Of a stretch of DNA of 14,648 bases, positions 6,099 to 12,203 are shown one piece after another; the stretch's first letter is position 1; the number at the start of each line of letters is the position of its first letter. The notes beneath the pieces were generated by a model. That model did not search any database. It saw only the letters and a list, made by a program, of their open reading frames with translations, and was not told the origin of the DNA. The position numbers and the translations under genes are program-made. Source of the stretch: Methanolinea sp. UBA477 (GTDB lineage Archaea; Halobacteriota; Methanomicrobia; Methanomicrobiales; Methanospirillaceae). Location: NCBI GenBank assembly GCA_002509485.1, contig DAWO01000042.1, positions 10,193 to 24,840 on the forward strand, read 5' to 3'.

Positions 6099-7532
6099 AT
6101 GCATGAAGGGATAAAAAGGGTGGGGCCTTACGAGTGGGAGGTCCCAACAGGCTTCGTTCCGGGCATGAGGGTCCCTGGAAGATTCTTTCTTTCAGAGAGT
6201 CTTGCGGAGACACTTGAAGAGGGAGCCGTGCAGCAGCTCGCGAATGTGGCAACCATGCCGGGTATCGTGAAAAATTCCCTTGCAATGCCCGATATCCACT
6301 GGGGGTATGGTTTTCCGATCGGCGGAGTCGCCGCATTCGACATGGAGGATGGCGTCATCTCTCCCGGCGGGGTAGGCTTTGACATCAACTGCGGCGTTCG
6401 CCTGCTCGCAACCCCCCTTCGTATGCCAGACCTGAAGAAAAAACAGGAATTGATCGAACGCCTCTTCAAAGCAGTCCCTACCGGGGTCGGTGCAAAGAGC
6501 ACGCTCCGCCTTGCCGCCCGGGATCTCTCGGAGATGTTGTTGAAAGGCTCGCGATGGGCGGTTGATCAGGGTTTTGGGGCAGAGAGCGATCTGGAATACT
6601 GTGAAGAGGGCGGCTGCATGAAAGAAGCAGATACTGCACACGTCTCTGACAAGGCACGAAGGAGGGGCCTGCCCCAGAGCGGCACACTCGGTGCAGGCAA
6701 CCATTTCCTCGAGATACAGGTTGTCAGGGAGATATTTGACCAGGACGCGGCGAATGCATACGGTCTTGCCGAAGGGCAGGTGTGCGTCATGATCCACTGC
6801 GGCTCACGTGGTCTTGGTCACCAGGTATGCACAGACCATTTAAAGGAGCTCGAAGCAGCCACAAAGAGATACCAGATATACCTTCCTGACAGGCAACTGG
6901 CCTGTTCACCGCTTGATTCGCCTGAAGGAAGGGCATATTTTGGTGCAATGGCCGCGGCGGCCAACTATGCATGGGCGAACCGGCAGGTCATCATGCATAA
7001 TGTCAGGAAAGTCTTTGCTGACATGTACGGGATTGGATACGAGGACCAGAAGCTGGTCTACGATGTCGCCCACAACGTGGCCAAGTTCGAGGAGCAGACA
7101 GTTGACGGAAAGAATCTCAGACTCTGTGTCCATCGTAAGGGGGCCACGAGGGCGTTTGGTCCGAAAGCGCCTGACATTCCCGCCGCTTACACATCGATCG
7201 GACAGCCCGTCCTGATCCCGGGAAGCATGGGCACCTCGTCATACATACTGCATGGAACCGCGATGGCCATGGAGAAGTCTTTTGGGAGCACGTGTCACGG
7301 GGCAGGGAGGGTTATGAGCCGGAGCAAGGCCAGGAAGAGCCTCAAAGGAAAGGAGGTCAGGGATTCCCTTGCCAGCGAGGGCATCCTGGTGAGGGCCCCC
7401 TCAATCGGGGCACTGGCCGACGAAGCGCCGGAGGTCTACAAGCCAAGCCGGGAGGTCGTGCAGGTGGTCCATGAAGTGGGTCTCTCGAAACTGGTCGTCC
7501 GGATGGAGCCGCTCGGGGTGATCAAGGGGTGA
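6099..7532 (+). CDS. rtcB: RNA-splicing ligase RtcB
   Basis: A 477-residue GTP- and Mn-dependent RNA ligase joining 2',3'-cyclic phosphate or 3'-phosphate ends to 5'-OH ends. It completes tRNA splicing in archaea. All expected residues are visible: D95 and C98 in GVGFDINCG, N201 and H202 in GAGNHF, H233 in IHCGSRG, H325 in DVAHN, the guanylylated H400 in CHGAGR, and the C-terminal lysine in GVIKG. Numbering runs within a few residues of the Pyrococcus horikoshii enzyme. No intein interrupts it, although some archaeal rtcB genes carry one. It is cotranscribed with archease upstream and overlaps the next gene by four bases (GTGA). Confidence 0.97.
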   Translation: MHEGIKRVGPYEWEVPTGFVPGMRVPGRFFLSESLAETLEEGAVQQLANVATMPGIVKNSLAMPDIHWGYGFPIGGVAAFDMEDGVISPGGVGFDINCGVRLLATPLRMPDLKKKQELIERLFKAVPTGVGAKSTLRLAARDLSEMLLKGSRWAVDQGFGAESDLEYCEEGGCMKEADTAHVSDKARRRGLPQSGTLGAGNHFLEIQVVREIFDQDAANAYGLAEGQVCVMIHCGSRGLGHQVCTDHLKELEAATKRYQIYLPDRQLACSPLDSPEGRAYFGAMAAAANYAWANRQVIMHNVRKVFADMYGIGYEDQKLVYDVAHNVAKFEEQTVDGKNLRLCVHRKGATRAFGPKAPDIPAAYTSIGQPVLIPGSMGTSSYILHGTAMAMEKSFGSTCHGAGRVMSRSKARKSLKGKEVRDSLASEGILVRAPSIGALADEAPEVYKPSREVVQVVHEVGLSKLVVRMEPLGVIKG

Positions 7533-8104
7533 TAAGCCGATGCGGCATGATATGGGACCAGAAGATCGTCTTTGCCCGTTATATCGAAGACTGCGGTGTG
7601 CCCTGCGAGCATCTGACTCCTCACATGCTTGCCACACCGTTCTACAGGGGTCGTTTCGTGACCATTATCGTCCCGACGGGATTTGGAAACCCCCGGTTTT
7701 CCAACCTGCTTCCTGCCTTGCGGGCGGCCGCACCCCGAATCAACAGGTTCGTGAACTCAGGGGGACGGCTGCTTGTTTTTGGTGCGGCCTGTGATAATGC
7801 CGCCGCCTACGACTGGCTGCCATTCAACCTTGTGTATCACCATTCCTACGGTCCCTCCCGGATCGAGATTGATCAATCACATCCATGTTCAGCATTCCTG
7901 GCAGATTATGATACCTCCTGCGTGGAGTGCGATGGATACTTCACGGAGCACGAGGGCGTGGTTGTTGCCAGCGCAGACGGCCGCCCGGTGATGATAGAGG
8001 TGGATACTGGCGAGGGCAGGATCATTGCGAGCACTGTCCACGAGTATCCTTCCCGGGGTTTTGTGAAGGAGTTCTGCACGGCAAAGGGGGAAACATTATT
8101 TTAG
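7529..8104 (+). CDS. Unknown alpha/beta protein coupled to rtcB, possibly glutamine-amidotransferase-like
   Basis: A 191-residue soluble protein I cannot name. FVTIIVPTGFGNPRF (43-57), GGRLLVFGAACDN (78-90) and GEGRIIASTVHEYPS (161-175) look like the strands and turns of a class I glutamine-amidotransferase-like (flavodoxin-like) fold. C88 lies where a nucleophile elbow would be, and H171-E172 late in the chain could be catalytic. The canonical GxCxG elbow is missing, so catalysis is uncertain. CVEC (131-134) is an extra cysteine pair. The start is GTG 7529, overlapping the rtcB stop, because GGGGTGATC (7515-7523) lies 5 bases upstream. An internal ATG at 7547 is the alternative. Coupling to rtcB hints at an RNA-related role, but that is inference. 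Confidence 0.7.
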   Translation: MISRCGMIWDQKIVFARYIEDCGVPCEHLTPHMLATPFYRGRFVTIIVPTGFGNPRFSNLLPALRAAAPRINRFVNSGGRLLVFGAACDNAAAYDWLPFNLVYHHSYGPSRIEIDQSHPCSAFLADYDTSCVECDGYFTEHEGVVVASADGRPVMIEVDTGEGRIIASTVHEYPSRGFVKEFCTAKGETLF

Positions 8105-8123
8105 CATGCAGCAAGGGATTTAT

Positions 8124-8128
8124 GAGGT
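8124..8128 (+). promoter_or_regulatory. Ribosome binding site that fixes the DUF2111 start
   Basis: GAGGT lies 7 bases before the ATG at 8136. The in-frame ATG at 8106 has no such site at proper spacing, so 8136 is preferred. Confidence 0.6.
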
Positions 8129-8135
8129 ACCTTCG

Positions 8136-8558
8136 ATGCATCGCTATATAATCTCTTTAGACTTCTCTGCTGAAGATATCGAACCGGTTGGAATGGCCCT
8201 GCATGAACTCCTCAACCGCCTTCCGGTGACTGCACGGTCAAAGGATAGAAGAGGGATCAGGATTGAGGAGGGATGTGTTCTGGACAGTGACTATACCGGA
8301 CCGGTACTCGAAAAGGTACTGATCGAAAACAGGATTGCCCGGGAGACGCCCCCGTCCGGAGCGTACAAGGGGGTTCCTGTTGTGGTAAGCCCGATACGGG
8401 ACCATGAAGGAGCAGTGATCGGCGCCATCGGGGTTGTCGACATCACAGGAATTTTCGACCTCGCGACACTGATGGAACACCAGTCCATGATCCTGCAGCA
8501 GGTGTGCGGAAAAGACCCGTGTCCTCTTCCTGCCGAACAGATCGGAGCCAAGAGGTAA
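8136..8558 (+). CDS. DUF2111 family protein
   Basis: A 140-residue soluble protein of the archaeal, largely methanogen-restricted DUF2111 family. The N-terminus MHRYIISLDFSAEDIEPVGM and the block YKGVPVVVSPIRD..GAVIGAIGVVD (78-102) are characteristic. The latter resembles a GAF/PAS-like ligand-binding core, which would suit small-molecule sensing, but no ligand is known to me. A C-terminal helix (LATLMEHQSMILQQV) is followed by a CGKDPCP tail. The start at 8136 is chosen over 8106 on the GAGGT site. It lies between the rtcB-coupled unknown gene and birA, 6 bases before birA, so co-expression with the ligase is likely. Confidence 0.8.
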   Translation: MHRYIISLDFSAEDIEPVGMALHELLNRLPVTARSKDRRGIRIEEGCVLDSDYTGPVLEKVLIENRIARETPPSGAYKGVPVVVSPIRDHEGAVIGAIGVVDITGIFDLATLMEHQSMILQQVCGKDPCPLPAEQIGAKR

Positions 8559-8564
8559 ACAGAC

Positions 8565-9542
8565 ATGTATGACGCAGCCTTCAGGGTCCTTGAAATTCTT
8601 GAATCGAGCGATGGACCGGTTTCAGGGGAATCAATAAGCAGTAAGCTCGCGATATCCCGATCAGCGGTATGGAAACATGTAAAGGAACTCAAGAACATGG
8701 GCTACGACATCTCTTCTTCGCAAAAGGAGGGGTATAAACTGGAGAAGAAGAGTAACCGACTCCTCCCCCACGAGATCAGGAAGAAGCTCCGGACCCGATT
8801 TATCGGCAAACAGATGAAATATTATGAGAATACACCATCCACCATCTGGGTCGGAAAAAAACTCGCCAGTGAAGAGGATGCTGCCAGTCTTCACGGGCTC
8901 GTGATCATTGCAGAGGAGCAGACCGGGGGTATCGGGCGACTGGGGCGCTCCTGGGTCTCTCCCGCAGGCGGGATATGGATAACAATCGTACTCAAACCAA
9001 AAATTCCCGTGGACCACGTCTTCATGGTAACAATGGCAGCATCCGTTGCCGTCGCACGGACTATCCGGAAGGAGTTCGACCTGGGCGCCCTGATCAAGTG
9101 GCCAAATGATGTGTATATAGGCGACAACAAGGTCGCGGGACTTCTCCTCGAGCTCTCTGCGGAGGCCGACACCATCCATTACTGCCTTCTCGGAATAGGA
9201 ATCGATGTCAATATCGAACCAAATGAACTCGAAGCCGTTCCTATCGCCGCCACATCGATCAGTTCGGAGGTTGGGCATGATGTCGACCGGGCATCGTTTC
9301 TGGCCCGGATTCTCCGGGAGTTTGAAAGTCGTTACCTGCTGATAGAGTCTGAGGAATACGAACCGGTCATCAAGGAATGGAAGAGCCTCTCCGGCACCCT
9401 CGAGCACCGGGTCCGGATAAACACCCTGAAAGCAACCTTCGAGGGAGAGGCTATTGATATCGACGAGTTTGGCGCCCTCCTGATACGAAAAGACAACGGC
9501 AAGGTGGTCCGTGTGATAGCCGGAGACTGCACACACCAGTAG
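8565..9542 (+). CDS. birA: BirA: biotin protein ligase and biotin-operon repressor
   Basis: A 325-residue, three-domain ligase. Residues 1-60 are a winged helix-turn-helix (ISRSAVWKHVKELKNMGY is the recognition region) ending in GYKL. The catalytic domain follows, with GGIGRLGRSW (121-130), KWPND (178-182) and GIGIDVN (210-216), then a small SH3-like C-terminal domain. It makes biotinyl-AMP and loads biotin onto the PycB lysine. The DNA-binding domain makes it a likely repressor of the bioY operon just downstream, where a matching operator lies. The adenylate-binding loop reads GIGRLG where E. coli has GRGRRG: the arginine equivalent to R118 is kept (R125), but the R116 position is isoleucine. 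GAGGT (8552-8556) precedes the ATG. Confidence 0.95.
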   Translation: MYDAAFRVLEILESSDGPVSGESISSKLAISRSAVWKHVKELKNMGYDISSSQKEGYKLEKKSNRLLPHEIRKKLRTRFIGKQMKYYENTPSTIWVGKKLASEEDAASLHGLVIIAEEQTGGIGRLGRSWVSPAGGIWITIVLKPKIPVDHVFMVTMAASVAVARTIRKEFDLGALIKWPNDVYIGDNKVAGLLLELSAEADTIHYCLLGIGIDVNIEPNELEAVPIAATSISSEVGHDVDRASFLARILREFESRYLLIESEEYEPVIKEWKSLSGTLEHRVRINTLKATFEGEAIDIDEFGALLIRKDNGKVVRVIAGDCTHQ

Positions 9543-9548
9543 ACTTTA

Positions 9549-9580
9549 TCGTCAACCTCTGCAAGAATTAAGGTTGACAA
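9549..9580. promoter_or_regulatory. BirA-type operator overlapping the bioY leader
   Basis: TCGTCAACCT (9549-9558) and AGGTTGACAA (9571-9580) are inverted repeats matching at 9 of 10 positions. GTCAACC and GGTTGAC are separated by 14 bases. This fits the known biotin operator form TTGTnAACC-N14/16-GGTTnACAA bound by BirA dimers in bacteria, with the same architecture proposed in some archaea. It begins 7 bases after the birA stop and its last base is the A of the bioY ATG. The right half contains AAGGT, the likely bioY ribosome binding site. Binding of biotinyl-AMP-loaded BirA here would shut off the importer. I see no second copy in the window. Confidence 0.85.
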
Positions 9581-10146
9581 TGCTTGGCGACCGGCGGCGA
9601 TCACACTTCATCTCCATGACAGCGGCGAATGTAGGGTTGATAATCGTCGGGTCATGGATATCCATACCGTTTTTTCCGGTGCCAATTACACTTCAGACGC
9701 TTTTTGTTCTTCTCGCCGGGGCGATGATGGGCCGCTATGGTGCCATTCCCCCGGCGCTGTATGTCCTGATGGGGGCGATGAACCTTCCTGTGTTCCACAA
9801 TGGGACGGCGGGGATAGGGATCCTTCTCGGTCCTACCGGCGGGTACATACTTGGATTCATTCCCGGTGCCCTTGTAGCAGGGCTGGCATATGAGCACCGG
9901 TCTGGAGTATGGCGTGGTGTGGGTATGGTTGCGGGGGACCTGGTGATCCTCGCCTGTGGAACGGCCTGGCTCTGCATGACAGCAGGCCTTTCCCTGTGGG
10001 CAGCATTCCTGTTGGGATTTTTGCCGTTTATGGCAGGAGATCTTCTGAAGGCATGTGCGGCATTCTCCATTGCCAGGCGTATTGATGCGTTGAGGGGGGG
10101 AAGACCCGGAGGAAGAGAGAAATCAGAGGAGAGGAAGGAGGGATGA
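9580..10146 (+). CDS. bioY: BioY, biotin-binding S component of an ECF transporter
   Basis: A 188-residue integral membrane protein with about six hydrophobic segments. It captures biotin at the membrane and delivers it through the ECF module encoded next to it. FFPVPITLQTLFVLLAGAMMG, G..NLPVF and GPTGGYILGF are hallmark BioY motifs. The arginine-rich start (MLGDRRRSHF) gives a positive-inside N-terminus, and the tail is a charged, probably cytosolic segment. The ATG at 9580 is preferred over the TTG at 9574 because AAGGT (9570-9574) is 5 bases upstream; ATG 9616 is a second alternative. The gene overlaps the next by four bases (ATGA) and should be controlled by the operator covering its leader. 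Confidence 0.95.
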   Translation: MLGDRRRSHFISMTAANVGLIIVGSWISIPFFPVPITLQTLFVLLAGAMMGRYGAIPPALYVLMGAMNLPVFHNGTAGIGILLGPTGGYILGFIPGALVAGLAYEHRSGVWRGVGMVAGDLVILACGTAWLCMTAGLSLWAAFLLGFLPFMAGDLLKACAAFSIARRIDALRGGRPGGREKSEERKEG

Positions 10147-10820
10147 TCGATATCGCAGACCTCCGGTTCAGGGACCTGGCGATCCCGCGGCTCCATATTC
10201 CTCCGGGCCACACTGCAGTGGTCGGGCCGAACGGAAGTGGAAAAACCACTTTTTTACGCCTTATTGCTGGGCTTTTAACGCCCATTTCAGGGACAATCAC
10301 CGTGGATGGAAGGGAGATTGGAGAGATTGAAACGGGGTTTGTAAACGAGTTTCCTGACCGGAACATCCTCTTTTACCGTGTTCGAGATGAGATCGCCGCT
10401 CCATTGAGATTCAGGGGGATCTCATGCAATAAAACCTTGGAGATGGTCGATGCAATCGTCTCCCGCGCCGGTCAGGCACATCTTGCCCCGAGGCTGTTAA
10501 AGCAGCTCTCTGGGGGTGAAAAGACTCTTGTAGCACTGCTGACTGCGGTTATCTCGTCTCCACGGATCCTGATACTTGATGAGTTTGATTCGCATCTCGA
10601 CCAGGAATCGATATCGCTCTCCATGGATATCATTGCATGCAGCGGTGCAGAGTACGTGATACAGTGCACCCAGAATATGGAACTTGCTGCATCCTGTGAC
10701 CAGGTCCTCTTCCTGTCAGAAAAAGGGCTGGAACTGGCAGGAACCCCGGAAGAGGTCTTTTCCCGGCTGAGAAGAACATGCTTTTACCCAATTTTATGGA
10801 GGATCCGGGATGGAACTTGA
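10143..10820 (+). CDS. ECF transporter ATPase 1, with a degenerate catalytic site
   Basis: A 225-residue ABC ATPase, the first A component of the biotin importer. Walker A is GPNGSGKTT, the signature is LSGGE (intact) and Walker B is ILILDE. Three active-site features are abnormal. The Q-loop reads VNEFPD where ECF ATPases have VFQNPD, so Gln is replaced by Glu. The switch histidine is Gln (TQNMELA instead of THDLELA). The A-loop aromatic seems missing (LRFRD for the usual FRY). The protein should bind nucleotide, but the site it builds is likely poor at hydrolysis; its intact signature can serve the partner's site. The ATG overlaps the bioY stop, with AGGAGGG upstream. It resembles BioM/CbiO proteins. 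Confidence 0.9.
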   Translation: MIDIADLRFRDLAIPRLHIPPGHTAVVGPNGSGKTTFLRLIAGLLTPISGTITVDGREIGEIETGFVNEFPDRNILFYRVRDEIAAPLRFRGISCNKTLEMVDAIVSRAGQAHLAPRLLKQLSGGEKTLVALLTAVISSPRILILDEFDSHLDQESISLSMDIIACSGAEYVIQCTQNMELAASCDQVLFLSEKGLELAGTPEEVFSRLRRTCFYPILWRIRDGT

Positions 10821-11508
10821 ATTCGTGGATATCCGTGTGGAGCGGGATTATTTTCTCATCCAGGGTGCGGGTATTTTTGCCCCCGGCATTCACCTCGTCT
10901 CCGGCAGGGTGGGATCGGGAAAGACGACGCTCGCGATGATTGCAGCAGGACTCAAAACGCCGGATTCTGGCCGTGTAAAACGGCACGGCATCGGGTCCGT
11001 CATGCTCTCCATGCAATTTCCCGAGCAGCACCTTACCGGGTCGACCCTCGAGTCCGAGATTGCATCATGGCACCTGCAACCCTGTCCCGTGCTTGCCCTC
11101 GCAGGATTACCCGGAAGGGAGAAGGATGATCCCTTCTCGCTTTCCCGGGGCGAACTGAAACGTCTCCATCTAGCCTGCATTCTCTCCCGTCGCTTTGACC
11201 TGCTCATCCTGGATGAGCCGTTCAGCGCGCTGGACTGCAGGGAGAAGATGGCGACTGCGGATAGGATCGGATCGATCCGGGCCGGAATAACGCTCATCTT
11301 CACACACGAAAACCAGCACCTGCCGCGGGTGGACTATCTCTGGGAGATCAGGGAGAGCGCACTGGAATTCCTCGGAAGCGTGCCGGATGCTCTTGTAGGA
11401 TGGAAGAATAAACCGTCCGTTCTGGCCGATTTGCACAAAAGAGGTGTGTATCCTAAAAACCTTTCAACTGCGGATATTCTGGAGGCTGCATGCAGGACGC
11501 ACGATTGA
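10810..11508 (+). CDS. ECF transporter ATPase 2, with an intact catalytic core
   Basis: A 232-residue ABC ATPase, the second A component. Walker A is GRVGSGKTT, the Q-loop keeps glutamine (SMQFPEQ), Walker B is LLILDEP, the D-loop is SALD and the switch histidine is present (FTHENQHL). The signature, however, is LSRGE rather than LSGGE. In a heterodimer with the preceding ATPase, this subunit's Walker motifs face the partner's normal signature, making one functional ATP site. Its own altered signature faces the degenerate partner site. The C-terminal region (about 190-232) should form the ECF ATPase dimer interface. The start has GGAGGATC (10798-10805) upstream and overlaps the previous gene by 11 bases. 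Confidence 0.9.
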   Translation: MELEFVDIRVERDYFLIQGAGIFAPGIHLVSGRVGSGKTTLAMIAAGLKTPDSGRVKRHGIGSVMLSMQFPEQHLTGSTLESEIASWHLQPCPVLALAGLPGREKDDPFSLSRGELKRLHLACILSRRFDLLILDEPFSALDCREKMATADRIGSIRAGITLIFTHENQHLPRVDYLWEIRESALEFLGSVPDALVGWKNKPSVLADLHKRGVYPKNLSTADILEAACRTHD

Positions 11509-12143
11509 GGCTTCTCACTGTCATCATCCTGTCAGTCGCATCCTTCATGAGCGTGGCAGGGGCGCTTGCCGCCTTCATCTGGTGGATTATCTTTACCCCC
11601 GGCATACGGACCATCGCGAAGTCGCCGTTCGCCCTCTTCTTTCTTGGATTCACTGCGTCTGTCTCTGCGGTCATATGGTTGACCGGTGGAGACGGGATAT
11701 CATACCTGGTCCGAATGGCCGTCATCCTCCTCCTGGCATTCTATGCCTACACTGACCGGGCACCCGGCGATTTTCTCGATCTGTCGGTATGGCTTTTCGG
11801 GAAGAAGATCGGCTTTGACATTGGCCTTGCAGCCGAAATGAGCCTGCAAGGCATGGAGGTTCTTTCGGACGAGGCAAGGAGGACCAGGGTCGCCTTCCGG
11901 CTCAAAGCGATCAAATTTGGATTCAGATCAATCGCCCCTTCAGCAGGTCTCATGATCTATTCCCAGTTTGCGAGGGCCGAGGAACAGGCGGATCTCCTTG
12001 CAGTTCGGGGGTATCGGGGTGGGGGGATGGTGTGCCCGCAGTTTACCCGTGTGAAAGGTGATGTAATTGCCTCCACATCCGCAATACTCCCCTTAATTTT
12101 TGCGATTATGCCTGTTGGTGATATTTTTATACTTCTACAGTGA
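11490..12143 (+). CDS. ECF transporter T component (BioN/EcfT-like)
   Basis: A 217-residue membrane protein linking the ATPases to BioY. There are about five hydrophobic segments: roughly residues 8-35, 45-65, 72-85, 145-158 and 197-214. The cytosolic coupling region carries the family's Ala-Arg motifs as FARAEEQADLLAVRGYRGG (around 159-177), the part that docks into the ATPase grooves. It is somewhat shorter than many EcfT proteins (about 260). The ATG is preceded by GGAGG (11481-11485) and overlaps ATPase 2 by 19 bases. Clustering with bioY argues for a dedicated biotin importer rather than a shared module, though sharing with unlinked S components cannot be excluded. Confidence 0.88.
   Translation: MQDARLRLLTVIILSVASFMSVAGALAAFIWWIIFTPGIRTIAKSPFALFFLGFTASVSAVIWLTGGDGISYLVRMAVILLLAFYAYTDRAPGDFLDLSVWLFGKKIGFDIGLAAEMSLQGMEVLSDEARRTRVAFRLKAIKFGFRSIAPSAGLMIYSQFARAEEQADLLAVRGYRGGGMVCPQFTRVKGDVIASTSAILPLIFAIMPVGDIFILLQ
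12124..12132 (+). promoter_or_regulatory. Possible pycBA promoter inside the end of the T-component gene
   Basis: TTTTTATAC resembles an archaeal TATA box and predicts a start near 12152-12158, leaving a leader of about 50 bases before pycB. It lies within the last codons of the T-component gene. It would let the carboxylase be expressed when the importer is repressed by BirA. No BirA half-site is seen near it. Confidence 0.4.
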
Positions 12144-12203
12144 AGATTTTAGAGGCTTGGATTTCATCATAGCATGGAGCCTGCTCAATCGCGGAGGAGT
12201 CAA

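Noticed and set aside
6099..7532. Possible intein in rtcB
   Set aside because: All catalytic motifs are uninterrupted at the spacing expected for a 477-residue protein.
8661..9536. 291-codon open frame on the minus strand across birA
   Set aside because: It lies wholly antisense to birA, whose family motifs are unmistakable. The translation shows no recognisable domain and is typical of reverse-frame openness in GC-rich genes.
12153..12182. AGGCT...AGCCT inverted repeat before pycB
   Set aside because: The stem is only 5 bp with a 20-base loop; too weak to call an operator or riboswitch.
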